A DNA stretch of 64,000 bases. It comes from Breznakiella homolactica. Its GTDB lineage: Bacteria; Spirochaetota; Spirochaetia; Treponematales; Breznakiellaceae. Location: positions 4,278,001 through 4,342,000 of the forward strand of contig NZ_CP067089.2 of the NCBI RefSeq assembly GCF_016616095.2. The letters run 5' to 3'. Of the stretch, positions 17,219-25,482 are shown in pieces (position 1 is the stretch's first letter; each line of letters begins with the position of its first letter). Made by a program: the position numbers and the translations under genes. The notes under the pieces are model-generated. The model saw nothing but the letters and a program-made list of their open reading frames with translations. It ran no database searches and was not told the DNA's origin.

Positions 17219-17674
17219 ATGACCAGTTTTAAACATATCCTTGACCCGGTCTGCGCGGCTGTGGGTGTCGCGGCGGATACCAAAGAAGCTGCCCTTGCGC
17301 AGGCCGTTGAGATCCTGGCTAAGAACGGCAAAGTTCCGGATTCCGCCGGCCTTCTCAGGGAAGTGCTCAGCCGGGAATCCCTGGCGCCAACGGCCATCGG
17401 CGAAGGCGTGGCGCTTCCCCACGCCCTTTCCGCTTCGGTTCCGGAAACCATGTTCGCCGTGCTCCGTCTTGCCCGGGCTGTCGATTTCGGCGCGGATGAC
17501 GGCGGACCGGTGGATATCATCTTCCTTATCGCCGGCCCCCGGAATGAAACGTCGGCCCATTTAAAACTGCTGTCCAAACTGGCGCGGCTCCTCCATGATG
17601 AAAAATTCCGGGCGGCCCTGCGGAGCGCCGCCGACGGCAGGTCCCTGGCGGAACTCCTCTACGAAAAGGACTGA
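17219..17674 (+). CDS. PTS EIIA domain protein (fructose/nitrogen type)
   Basis: A 151-residue single-domain EIIA of the PTS_EIIA type 2 family. The phosphorylatable His is H68 in GEGVALPHALS, followed by the conserved late VDIIFLIAGPRNETSAHL (where the family often has PAxxxxxHL) and LAELLYEKD at the end. No EIIB or EIIC is nearby, so a regulatory role like PtsN (EIIA-Ntr) is more likely than sugar transport. GAGGAG lies before ATG 17219. PtsN-type proteins control K+ transport and uptake systems in other bacteria. Placed between a PII-like protein and a Na+/H+ antiporter, it probably tunes antiporter activity or the operon's output. Confidence 0.85.
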   Translation: MTSFKHILDPVCAAVGVAADTKEAALAQAVEILAKNGKVPDSAGLLREVLSRESLAPTAIGEGVALPHALSASVPETMFAVLRLARAVDFGADDGGPVDIIFLIAGPRNETSAHLKLLSKLARLLHDEKFRAALRSAADGRSLAELLYEKD

Positions 17675-17677
17675 CCT

Positions 17678-18190
17678 GTGGACGCCGGAAAAAAGTGGCG
17701 CCTGTTCCGCTTGTTTTTTACCTTCATCATCCTGTTTCTCTGCTGGTTTCTGTTTTCCGGCAGCGGTGACCTGTATTCTTTTTTCGTGGGATTCGCCGGA
17801 GCCCTGATCATGGCATCCCTCTCCTATGACGTGTTTATAGAAGAATTCGAAGCGGGCCGGCGTTCGGTTATTCCCCGTTTTTTCCCCGCGTTGATCTTTG
17901 GTTTTCAGCTGATCATCGCCATGTACGCCTCGAGTTTCCGGGTGCTTGGAGCGCTGTTCCACAGGAAACTCAATCCCCGGGTCGTTCATTTCCGGTCCCG
18001 GCTCCATTCCGATCTGGCCCGGGTTGTCCTCGCCCAGTCCATAACCTTTACCCCGGGAACCGTAACCCTGGAACTGGATGATGACCATTACATCGTCCAC
18101 TGGCTCTTCGCCACCACCCGCCATTCCGGCCGGGCGGGGGAGGAGGTAAAGGGCGGCCTGGAAAAAAGCATCCGGAGGATATGGTCATGA
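17678..18190 (+). CDS. mrpE: Mrp antiporter subunit E (MnhE/MrpE; MbhA-like)
   Basis: A 170-residue membrane subunit of a multisubunit Na+/H+ antiporter. It has hydrophobic segments near residues 8-28 (FRLFFTFIILFLCWFLFSG), 32-50 and 65-88, then the family's C-terminal signature VVLAQSITFTPGTVTLELD followed by DDHYIVHWLFA. The start is GTG 17678, 3 nt after the EIIA stop. The 3' end overlaps the next gene in an ATGA junction. MrpE is needed for full assembly in other bacteria but does not carry ions by itself. It is the first of seven consecutive antiporter genes. Confidence 0.9.
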   Translation: MDAGKKWRLFRLFFTFIILFLCWFLFSGSGDLYSFFVGFAGALIMASLSYDVFIEEFEAGRRSVIPRFFPALIFGFQLIIAMYASSFRVLGALFHRKLNPRVVHFRSRLHSDLARVVLAQSITFTPGTVTLELDDDHYIVHWLFATTRHSGRAGEEVKGGLEKSIRRIWS

Positions 18191-18462
18191 ACGGTCTGCT
18201 TCCGGCGGTTTTTGAATGGACCATCAGGATTCTTATACTCTGCGCGGTGGCCGCCTTTGTCCGTATCGCCGCGGGACCCCGGGGCGCCGACCGGCTTACG
18301 GCGCTTTCACTTATTTCGGCGCTGTTCCTCGCCGTGCTGGTGCTCTACGGGGCGCAGGAAGGCCGGGGCATCTATCTCGACGTTGCCTTAATTTACGATG
18401 TGTTCGGGTTCCTGGGAATCCTTGCCATAGCCAGTTTCATCCGGGAAAAGGAACCGGATTAA
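18187..18462 (+). CDS. mrpF: Mrp antiporter subunit F (MnhF/MrpF; MbhB-like)
   Basis: A 91-residue protein with three membrane segments and the MrpF signature FVRIAAGPRGADRLTALSLI followed by YLDVALIYDVFGFLGILAIA. ATG 18187 is preferred over ATG 18181 because GGAGG (18174-18178) is 8 nt upstream of the former and only 2 nt from the latter; this also gives an ATGA overlap with the mrpE stop. It belongs to the membrane arm of the antiporter. Confidence 0.92.
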   Translation: MNGLLPAVFEWTIRILILCAVAAFVRIAAGPRGADRLTALSLISALFLAVLVLYGAQEGRGIYLDVALIYDVFGFLGILAIASFIREKEPD

Positions 18463-18472
18463 AGGGGGAATT

Positions 18473-18874
18473 GTGGAATTTCTGCTGCTGCTCCGTACTG
18501 TCGGCGCTATCATATTCTGTGTTCTCGCTTGTATATTCGCCGTTGCCGGCACGATTGGGCTGTTCCGCTTTCCCGATACCTATACCCGGCTCCACGCGGC
18601 CGCACTGGGCGCCACCGCCGCGGTTTTTTCGGTATTCCTCGCCGCGCTTATTATTTCTCCGGACCTGGCAACCGCGGGCCGGATCCTGCTGATAATCATT
18701 TTCTTTTTTATATCCTCCCCCACGACGACGCATATTATAGCCCGGTACGCCTGGCATTCGGGACTTGATCCGTGGTCGCCGCCGAAGCAGAAAATGTTCG
18801 GAAGATTTACCGGGAAAAAGCCCCGGCCCGTTTCCGGGAACGGCGGTGAAACAGGGGAGGATGAAGAAGCATGA
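18473..18874 (+). CDS. mrpG: Mrp antiporter subunit G (MnhG/MrpG; MbhC-like)
   Basis: A 133-residue membrane protein with three hydrophobic segments. The family signature is FAVAGTIGLFRFPDTYTRLH followed by AAALGATAAVFS, and later FFFISSPTTTHIIARYAW. The start is GTG 18473 with AAGGGGG upstream. The C-terminal tail (~residues 105-133) is longer and more charged than usual. The stop overlaps the next start (ATGA). Structural subunit of the antiporter. Confidence 0.92.
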   Translation: MEFLLLLRTVGAIIFCVLACIFAVAGTIGLFRFPDTYTRLHAAALGATAAVFSVFLAALIISPDLATAGRILLIIIFFFISSPTTTHIIARYAWHSGLDPWSPPKQKMFGRFTGKKPRPVSGNGGETGEDEEA

Positions 18875-19104
18875 TTATTTTTCTTCTGGTGCTTATCCTT
18901 GCCGGTTCGGTGTATGCCCTGGTTTCAAAGGACCTGCTCCACGGCGCCATTTCCCTGTCAGCCACCAGCGCCGCCGCAGCGGTGGTGTTTTACCTGCTTC
19001 ACGCGCCGGATGTGGCCATCACCGAAGCCGCCGTGGGGGCCGGGGTCTCAACGGTGATTTTTGTCTGGGCTATCAGAGTTACCAGCCGGAAGGATGAGGC
19101 ATGA
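18871..19104 (+). CDS. DUF4040 antiporter subunit (MrpA C-terminal part; MbhD-like)
   Basis: A 77-residue membrane protein with two or three segments and the DUF4040/MbhD signature LVSKDLLHGAISLSATSAAA followed by HAPDVAITEAAVGAGVST. In full Mrp systems this sequence is the C-terminal end of the large MrpA subunit; here it stands alone, as in archaeal membrane-bound hydrogenase (MbhD) and Thermotoga-type Mrp modules. It overlaps both neighbours by 4 nt, so it is clearly a real gene of the operon. The conserved acidic residue in ITEAAVG lies in the membrane and may belong to the ion path. Confidence 0.85.
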   Translation: MIIFLLVLILAGSVYALVSKDLLHGAISLSATSAAAAVVFYLLHAPDVAITEAAVGAGVSTVIFVWAIRVTSRKDEA

Positions 19105-19856
19105 GGTCCGGTATCATAGGCGGAATTATCTGTACCCTCATGGCCGCGGCTGTACTGGCGCCCATGGTTATTCCCGATATACCCTGGCCGGCGGCGGCCC
19201 GGGACGCGCTGGCGGACCGGGGATTTGCCGACACCGGGGCGCCCAACCTCGTGGCGGCTATTTATCTGGGGTACCGGGCCTACGATACCCTGGGCGAGAC
19301 CGTGGTTCTCCTGGCCGCGCTGAGCGGCGCCATCGGGCTTATTAAAGCCGCGGGAAAGACCGGCCCGGACGGCGGAGCCATCGGGTCGGACAGCGCTTCC
19401 GCCGCCGGCAGCAAAATAAAGAAAAGCCATACGAATATCATTGACCTGACCGCGGGGAAGCTTTCGCCGATTGTGCTCCTCTTCGGATGGTATGTCATGT
19501 TCTACGGCCACCAATCCCCCGGGGGCGGATTCCAGGGCGGGGTGGTGCTCGCCTCAGGAATCGTGTTCATTGCCCTGGGACGGCGGGAGGGCGGCATAGG
19601 ACGGCTCGACGCCAGACACTCCGCCCTGGGCAGCGCTTCCATGGCCTGGGTTGAGGTGGCAGCGTTTCTGCTGATACTGGTGCTGTGTTCGGCGGGCCTC
19701 GCGGCGGGCGGGAGTTTTCTTGAAAACCCCATTGTTTCCGGTTCCGGAATTCCCCCGGTGGCGTATATTATTGCCTTTAATCTTGCCATAGGGCTCAAAG
19801 TCGGATCCGGTATCGCGCTGGTCTGTCTGCTTATGATGGGGTCCGGCAATGATTGA
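19101..19856 (+). CDS. mrpB: Fused MbhE-like plus MnhB/MrpB antiporter subunit
   Basis: A 251-residue membrane protein in two parts. Residues ~1-85 resemble MbhE (the next piece of MrpA), with GAPNLVAAIYLGYRAYDTLG and ETVVLLAALSGAIGL. Residues ~115-250 are MrpB, with DLTAGKLSPIVLLFGWYVMF and the hallmark YGHQSPGGGFQGGVVLA. A polar linker (~86-112) joins them. In many species these are separate genes, so this is a fusion. It starts in the mrpA-tail stop (ATGA) and overlaps mrpC by 8 nt. Confidence 0.9.
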   Translation: MRSGIIGGIICTLMAAAVLAPMVIPDIPWPAAARDALADRGFADTGAPNLVAAIYLGYRAYDTLGETVVLLAALSGAIGLIKAAGKTGPDGGAIGSDSASAAGSKIKKSHTNIIDLTAGKLSPIVLLFGWYVMFYGHQSPGGGFQGGVVLASGIVFIALGRREGGIGRLDARHSALGSASMAWVEVAAFLLILVLCSAGLAAGGSFLENPIVSGSGIPPVAYIIAFNLAIGLKVGSGIALVCLLMMGSGND

Positions 19857-20193
19857 ACGGGTGCTACTTCTGGCGTTGTTCTTATGCGGTTTCTGCGGGC
19901 TCGCGGTCAGCCGGAATCTTATTAAAAAGGTATACGCCCTGGCGATTATGAATACCTCGGTGATCCTCTTTTTCATTGTTGAAGGCGCCGCCATAGGCAG
20001 CCTCGCTCCGCTGCTTCAGACCGCGGAAGAAACCGCCTCCTTCGTGGACCCCATTCCCCAGGCACTGATGCTCACCGCCATTGTGGTTGGTGTCTGTGTC
20101 TCCGCCCTTTCTCTGGCTCTGGTGTACCGCCTGTACCGCGTATACGGGACCCTGGACTGCGAAGAACTCCGGAAGATGATCGGCCATGACTGA
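19849..20193 (+). CDS. mrpC: Mrp antiporter subunit C (MnhC/MrpC, NuoK-like)
   Basis: A 114-residue membrane protein with three segments, homologous to complex I NuoK. The signatures are LAVSRNLIKKVYALAIMNTS and PIPQALMLTAIVVGVCVSAL, the usual NuoK/MnhC PLPQALVLTAIVI motif. The Glu in the second membrane segment (FFIVEGAAIG) matches the conserved membrane acidic residue of this family. It overlaps mrpB by 8 nt and mrpD by 8 nt. Confidence 0.93.
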   Translation: MIERVLLLALFLCGFCGLAVSRNLIKKVYALAIMNTSVILFFIVEGAAIGSLAPLLQTAEETASFVDPIPQALMLTAIVVGVCVSALSLALVYRLYRVYGTLDCEELRKMIGHD

Positions 20194-21937
20194 AACCAAC
20201 CTCGCGCTTCTGCCGGTTATGCTCCCCCTGGCCGGGGCGGTTTTCGGTCTGGCGGCAAAATCGATACACCGCCCCCGGGTATCAGCGGCTCTGGAATGGG
20301 CCGCCGCGGGGATCGGGCTTTTCGCCCCCCTGGCGGTCCTTGTATTCCTGCTGCCCGGAGTGCTCTCCGGGGGAATAACCTACGCCGTAGGGAGCCGCGG
20401 CGCTTCCCTGGGAATCATTCAGCGTTTTGACGGCCTTTCCTGGCTCCTGGACGGTATGGCGTTTTCCGCCCTGGCCATTGCCTGGATCTACACCCGGGGA
20501 GCCGGTCCCCGGGGAGGGCTCTTTACAACACTGTTCCTGATCCAGGCAGCGGCACTGGCCGCCAGCGCTTCCTGCGCGGACCTGTTCAACCTGTTCGTGT
20601 GTTTTGAAGTTCTGGGAATAGCATCCTACGCGCTGGTGGCGTCTTCTGAAAAACCCAAGGCATTCCTCGCGTCTTTTAATTATCTCGGGATAAGCTCCGC
20701 GGCCATGACCTTTTTTCTCCTGGGGGTCTTCGGGTTCTACCGGCTTACGGGAGCCCTGTCCTACGAAGGGATTATCCGGGGATTGGCCCTTCTGCCTGAC
20801 GGCGGCGGCGCCCCGGCGGTGCTGTCCCTGGCGTGTATTGCTGCGGCAACTCTGGTGCGGGTGGCGGTGATGCCCCTGTCGGGATGGCTTCCGGATGCCC
20901 ACGCGTCCGCGCCCCACGGGGTTTCGGCGGTGCTGTCCGGGGTGCTCCTCAAAACCCCGCTTTTTGCCCTGGGACGGTTTCTGTGGGATTTCCTTGCCGC
21001 GCCGGACCGTGTTTTTCTGCCGCTGGCTTCTCTTTTCAGTTTATTGGGAATTCTTGGTGCCCTGACCGCTGTGGCTGGGGTTGTTTTAGCCCTTTCCCAG
21101 CGCGACGCCAAACGGCTTCTGGCATACCATTCAATCAGCCAGATCGGCTACGTGATGAGCGCCTGGGCTCTGGCAACCCCGGCGGGATTCGCCGCCGCCT
21201 TTCTCCACGCCTTTGCCCATTCCGTTTTTAAAAGTCTCCTTTTTATATCCGTGGGCACCGCCGCTGACGCCGGGGGGACCAGGGATGTGTACAAGCTCCG
21301 GGGCGCCGCGGCGGCCCTGAAGAAAGCCGGGGATTCCCGGGGAATTACCGCGGTATGTTTTGCCGTGGGCGCCCTGGCGATCGCGGCGATTCCGCCGCTG
21401 AATGGTTTCGCCAGCAAGCAGGCGGTGGTGTACCGGTTCTCCCCCGGCCAGTGGCAGTATTGGATGCTGACCATCGCGGGGATAGGAACCATGGCATCCA
21501 TGATTAAACTGGGCCGTATTTTCTTCGGAAAAAGGACGGCGGGGCAGGGAGGAGCCGGGGACCATGGCGGCCCCGCATACGAAGCCCCGGCGGGAACAGC
21601 GGAATTTACCGTGAAGCCCGCGATGAAAACCGCCATGCTTGCCTGGGCGGTCCTCTGCATCGTCTTCGGGATTGGGGCGGTTCCCTTCGGCGCCTTTGTG
21701 GGGAATCTCTTCAATACGGAATACAATCCCGTTCCGGCGGGCCTACTCTCCCTCTCATCCCTGGGGAACACCGTACTTTATGCGGCGGGAGGATTTCTGC
21801 TGTACCGGGCGGCTGCCAGCGGTCCGGGAAAATCCCTGTGCCGGCGTATCCGGGAGGTTCCCCGGAGCTTCCAGCAGCTGGTGTTCGCGTTTTCCCTGGC
21901 CCTGCTTCTGATCGCCGGCGCCATGCTTTTTACGTAA
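20186..21937 (+). CDS. mrpD: Mrp antiporter subunit D (MnhD/MrpD, NuoM/NuoN-like)
   Basis: A 583-residue polytopic subunit of the proton-pumping/antiporter family. Key features are the TM5 Glu in LFNLFVCFEVLGIASYALVA, the TM7 Lys region GVSAVLSGVLLKTPLFALGR, the motif SQRDAKRLLAYHSISQIGYV and HAFAHSVFKSLLFISVG. These mark an active ion-translocating subunit. Length is in the upper part of the MnhD range. It is the only large antiporter-like subunit in the operon; a full MrpA with its own NuoL-like core is absent. Its last 8 nt overlap the convergent phosphatase gene. Confidence 0.93.
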   Translation: MTETNLALLPVMLPLAGAVFGLAAKSIHRPRVSAALEWAAAGIGLFAPLAVLVFLLPGVLSGGITYAVGSRGASLGIIQRFDGLSWLLDGMAFSALAIAWIYTRGAGPRGGLFTTLFLIQAAALAASASCADLFNLFVCFEVLGIASYALVASSEKPKAFLASFNYLGISSAAMTFFLLGVFGFYRLTGALSYEGIIRGLALLPDGGGAPAVLSLACIAAATLVRVAVMPLSGWLPDAHASAPHGVSAVLSGVLLKTPLFALGRFLWDFLAAPDRVFLPLASLFSLLGILGALTAVAGVVLALSQRDAKRLLAYHSISQIGYVMSAWALATPAGFAAAFLHAFAHSVFKSLLFISVGTAADAGGTRDVYKLRGAAAALKKAGDSRGITAVCFAVGALAIAAIPPLNGFASKQAVVYRFSPGQWQYWMLTIAGIGTMASMIKLGRIFFGKRTAGQGGAGDHGGPAYEAPAGTAEFTVKPAMKTAMLAWAVLCIVFGIGAVPFGAFVGNLFNTEYNPVPAGLLSLSSLGNTVLYAAGGFLLYRAAASGPGKSLCRRIREVPRSFQQLVFAFSLALLLIAGAMLFT

Positions 21938-23102
21938 AACGGATTTCCGCCAGGGTAATATCATCCGAAATGGACGCGGTATTTGTCCAGGTTTCAATTT
22001 CCTGATTGATATATTTCGGTAGTTTTGATGTTTCCGCGGTATGGATCTTTTTCAGGAGATCAAAACACCGCTCGTTCCCGAATCGTTCCCCTGAGCAATT
22101 GACCATATCCGTAAGCCCGTCGGAATACGCGGCGATCCTGAGCCGGCTGGCAATGGGAATAATCTGGTGTGTGTCAACGGTCACGGTTTCGGCGACCCCC
22201 AGAGGCGGAAGGTTGGGATGCGCTACCTTGCAGTCGATCTTGTTGTCTTCCCCGGGAAGGAACATATATACCGGGGAGAATCCGCAGTTGTGGATTTCAA
22301 TGGTGGTGGACCGGAGGTCGATGTAGAATAATACCGCGGTGACAAAGACACCTTCGGGGCAGACATCCCTGACCATGGCGTTGATAAGGTCCGTAATTTC
22401 CTGGGCCGCCGCGGTGGTGTAGTTAAGGATCCTCAGTACAGAAAAACACGCTCCCAGGGCCGCCGCGGTCAGGGCTCCGGAAAGATTTTTTCCCGCCACA
22501 TCGAAACACGCCACCACATGAAAATCGTCCGCGAACCGCATGATCCGGTAAAAATCGCCCCCCACTTCATAGGCCATCTTATTATAGAAGAAAACATCGA
22601 ACCGAGGGTCATCGGAAGTATTTTTGCTGAGGATGTACCGCTGTATTTCCCCGGCATGGGTGAGATCCATCATCCGCAGCTTATTGGTATAGGCAAGCAT
22701 CTGCCTGACCGTGATGATTCCGTGGTACTGTCCATTGTTAAGCACCACAAACCAGCCGGGGTCATTGACCGAAAGCCGGGACAGTTCATGGTCCATGATC
22801 TTTCCGATATAGGTTGCCGCTTCCACGGATTTCAGTGGCCGCTGCATGTATTCTTCGAGGGTTGTTTTGCGGAATTGATTCCGGGGGGAACCGGCGATAT
22901 TTTCCAGAGCCGGCCGCGGCAGTATTCCGATGATTTCACCGTTCTGTTCCACAGGAACCGCCTGAAGTTCCGGCTCCTCCCTGAGGAATTCAATAATTTG
23001 ATCTATTGTACAAAATGCAGTTATTGGTTGTATGTGTTTTGTAATGGACCCTATCTGGGTCGAAGAAAAACTGCTGCCTGATTCATGTTTGTCCCGATCC
23101 AA
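21930..23102 (-). CDS. CBS-domain SpoIIE-type protein phosphatase
   Basis: A ~390-residue cytoplasmic signalling protein. Two CBS domains occupy about residues 20-145 (ITKHIQPITAFCTIDQIIEF and LEEYMQRPLKSVEAATYIG), and a PP2C/SpoIIE phosphatase domain covers ~165-390. Metal-binding Asp positions are visible in YEVGGDFYRIM, ACFDVAGKNLSGALTAA and AAYSDGLTDMVN. It should dephosphorylate a partner, typically an anti-anti-sigma factor, under control of a ligand bound by the CBS pair. TTG 23102 is preferred because GGAGG (23112-23108) is 5 nt upstream; an in-frame ATG at 23114 has no ribosome site. No anti-sigma partner lies in the window. Confidence 0.87.
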   Translation of the reverse strand: MDRDKHESGSSFSSTQIGSITKHIQPITAFCTIDQIIEFLREEPELQAVPVEQNGEIIGILPRPALENIAGSPRNQFRKTTLEEYMQRPLKSVEAATYIGKIMDHELSRLSVNDPGWFVVLNNGQYHGIITVRQMLAYTNKLRMMDLTHAGEIQRYILSKNTSDDPRFDVFFYNKMAYEVGGDFYRIMRFADDFHVVACFDVAGKNLSGALTAAALGACFSVLRILNYTTAAAQEITDLINAMVRDVCPEGVFVTAVLFYIDLRSTTIEIHNCGFSPVYMFLPGEDNKIDCKVAHPNLPPLGVAETVTVDTHQIIPIASRLRIAAYSDGLTDMVNCSGERFGNERCFDLLKKIHTAETSKLPKYINQEIETWTNTASISDDITLAEIRFT

Positions 23103-23206
23103 GGCTGCCTCCATACAGCACTATATAGGAAAATACCAGACAAATCTAGTTGGGTTTCAGGATAATCACAGTATACTGCGGGGACCCTGTCTGAGAAACC
23201 GCCTTG

Positions 23207-23236
23207 TTGGACTTTTTACCTCCTATATGGTACAAT
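23207..23236 (+). promoter_or_regulatory. Promoter upstream of the M20-like gene
   Basis: TTGGAC (23207-23212) and TACAAT (23231-23236) are separated by 18 nt. The transcript would begin near 23243. Confidence 0.5.
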
Positions 23237-23251
23237 AAAACCGGAGGCAGG

Positions 23252-24472
23252 GTGAGTTTATTTTCAGGAATCCGTACTATAATTCCCCGTTTCCTCAGTG
23301 TTTTTTCCGGCAAAGCGTCATCGGTCCTCCATAGCCAGCGGAAATCTTCCACCATGCTGTCGGACCGTATCTTAGCGGACGCCCTGATGCTGGCGGCCAT
23401 TCCTTCCCCAACATTCCGGGAGGAACAGCGGGCCGCCTTTGTGCTGGAACGGATCGCCTCCATGGGCATCAATCCCCGGGTTGATGAATTCGGGAATATC
23501 GGTATCCGCATACACTGCGCCTCCGGAAAAACCGAACCGCCCCTGCTGCTTTTTACGGATCTCGGTTCGAACCGGTGGCATCCTCTGGAAAGCCTTTCCC
23601 GGATTGACGCCACCGTCGCGAAAGGGGCGGGGCTTGCGGATGTCCTGGGAACGGCGGCGCTTCTCTCCGCGGCTGAGGGGATCTGTTCCGGCCGGATAAC
23701 CCCGGGCAGGGATGTGGTGTTCCTTTTTTCGGCCCATTCATTTGACGATCCCGAGAGCGACGCCTTCCATGAAATCGCGGAAAGCCCCGACGACCGGCCT
23801 TTCGCGGCGATTGGCGTGCAGGGCTTTCTTTTAGGTTCCATCGCCACCTACGCCCAAGGCAATTACCGGATAGAAATCCGCATTGCTTCGGAGCGGGAGG
23901 ATCCGGCACCCCCTGAGGGGGAGGAGCCCCCGGGTGACTGCCCGAACCCGGTGGTGGATACCCTGATTTCCATGGCCAGAAACCTTTCCGGCATTACCTG
24001 GGATTCCGAACGCACTACCCACTGCCATATACGGCGCATCGAAGCGGGGACCGGTTTCGGCCGGATCCCCTCGGAGGGTATCATCGAGCTTGAGCTGGAA
24101 TCCTCCGACGGACCGCTTCTGGATGTGGCCCGGACCGCCGTGACCGCCACCGCGGAAAAAGCCGGAGAGGGAAAGGATATAAAAATTTCGGTAAACATCG
24201 TTTCATTCGTGCCCGCCGGTGACGGAAAGGTAAACGCGGATTTTATCCAGACGATTTCGGATATAATGAAGGAACTCCATATAAAGATACACCGGGACAG
24301 CCGTTCCGATCCGGCGGCGTTCCTGTCGATCCAGGGAATCCCCGCGCTGTCCCTGGGTCTTGCCCAGGGGCGGACCGGCCTTAACGTGGACACGGTGGAT
24401 ATCGCGTCCCTGGATAAGGGCCGGCAGCTGATTGAATCGATTATCGAAAAAATAACCAAGGAGCAGGCGTGA
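23252..24472 (+). CDS. M20-like peptidase homologue, probably catalytically inactive
   Basis: About 406 residues resembling the M20 (PepT/PepD-like) metallopeptidase fold: ALMLAAIPSPTFREEQRAAF, a short lid-type middle region, and a C-terminal IPALSLGLAQGRTGLNV. The usual metal ligands are mostly missing: the HxD site reads LLLFTDLGSN (no His), the EE pair region reads FSAHSFDDPESD, and the final His region reads GLNVDTVDIASLDKG. Only the bridging Asp in GLADVLGTA remains. It may be a binding protein or regulator rather than a peptidase. Start choice is uncertain: GTG 23252 has GGAGG 4 nt upstream, while ATG 23354 better fits the promoter and the domain start. It overlaps the next gene by 4 nt. 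Confidence 0.6.
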   Translation: MSLFSGIRTIIPRFLSVFSGKASSVLHSQRKSSTMLSDRILADALMLAAIPSPTFREEQRAAFVLERIASMGINPRVDEFGNIGIRIHCASGKTEPPLLLFTDLGSNRWHPLESLSRIDATVAKGAGLADVLGTAALLSAAEGICSGRITPGRDVVFLFSAHSFDDPESDAFHEIAESPDDRPFAAIGVQGFLLGSIATYAQGNYRIEIRIASEREDPAPPEGEEPPGDCPNPVVDTLISMARNLSGITWDSERTTHCHIRRIEAGTGFGRIPSEGIIELELESSDGPLLDVARTAVTATAEKAGEGKDIKISVNIVSFVPAGDGKVNADFIQTISDIMKELHIKIHRDSRSDPAAFLSIQGIPALSLGLAQGRTGLNVDTVDIASLDKGRQLIESIIEKITKEQA

Positions 24473-25458
24473 CCATCGGCGACGACGCCCTTCTGCGGCG
24501 GACCTGGCACCATTCGCGGTTCTCGAACATCAGCCGTCTGGTTTCTCTCAAGGAAAAGAAAGGCCTCAAGATATCTCTGGCCTTTCCCACGCTGAACGAG
24601 GAAAAAACCATCGGCAAGGAGATTCTGGTTATCCGGACGGAACTCATGGACCGGTATCCGCTCCTTGACGAAATCGTGGTGATCGATTCATCCTCCAAGG
24701 ACAATACCCGGAAGGTGGCGGAGCGCTTCGGCGCCAAGGTGCTAACCTCCAAGGCGATCCTGCCCAAGTACGGAACCTACCGGGGAAAAGGGGAAAATCT
24801 CTGGAAAAGCCTCTATGTGCTGGAAGGGGATATCATCGTCTGGGTGGACGCGGATATTTCCAACATAGCCCCCAAATTTGTGTACGGCCTTATCGGGCCT
24901 CTGCTGGAGGATGATAAGGTTTCCTACGTAAAGGCGTTTTATGAACGGCCCATCCGTTCCAGCGGCGGTATCGCCCCATCCGGCGGCGGCAGGGTGACGG
25001 AAATCCTGGTCCGCCCGATTTTCTCCCTTTTTTATCCCGAACTCGCCCGGCTCATTCAGCCTCTCTCCGGGGAATACGCCGGCCGCCGGGAGCTCCTGGA
25101 AAAACTTCCCTTCTCCGTGGGGTACGGCGTCGAACTCGGCCACCTTATCGATCTGGTCCAGATCGCGGGCGTGGACGCCCTGGCCCAGGTTGACCTGGAT
25201 CTCCGGATCCACCGGAACCAGACCACCGAAGCCCTGGGCCGCATGGCCTACGGAATCCTCAATACCTTTTTCTCCCGGGCCGAGAAATACGGCAAAACCA
25301 ATATCCTGAAGGAACTGGGCAACCGGCATATTGCCCTCCAGGCTGAGGGGCAGACCCACCGGGTTGTCCGTACGGAAATCCCCACCGTGGAGCGGCCTCC
25401 CATGATCGAAATCCCCGAATACCGGGAGAAATTCGCCCGGCAGCTGACGGAGCGGTGA
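24469..25458 (+). CDS. gpgS: Glucosyl-3-phosphoglycerate synthase (GT81)
   Basis: A 329-residue GT-A glycosyltransferase expected to join glucose from NDP-glucose to 3-phosphoglycerate, the first step to glucosylglycerate, a compatible solute made under salt or nitrogen stress. Motifs are SLAFPTLNEEKTIGKEI (nucleotide-sugar binding), IVVIDSSSKDNT, the metal-binding DxD in IIVWVDADISNIAP, and the GpgS-typical IQPLSGEYAGRRELLEKLPF and VGYGVELGHLIDL. The GTG start overlaps the previous stop (GTGA) with AAGGAG upstream, so it is coupled to the M20-like gene. No GpgP phosphatase is recognisable nearby; the following unknown gene is not phosphatase-like. Confidence 0.9.
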   Translation: MTIGDDALLRRTWHHSRFSNISRLVSLKEKKGLKISLAFPTLNEEKTIGKEILVIRTELMDRYPLLDEIVVIDSSSKDNTRKVAERFGAKVLTSKAILPKYGTYRGKGENLWKSLYVLEGDIIVWVDADISNIAPKFVYGLIGPLLEDDKVSYVKAFYERPIRSSGGIAPSGGGRVTEILVRPIFSLFYPELARLIQPLSGEYAGRRELLEKLPFSVGYGVELGHLIDLVQIAGVDALAQVDLDLRIHRNQTTEALGRMAYGILNTFFSRAEKYGKTNILKELGNRHIALQAEGQTHRVVRTEIPTVERPPMIEIPEYREKFARQLTER

Positions 25459-25482
25459 TTTTTCTTATCTCCGGCGGACACG

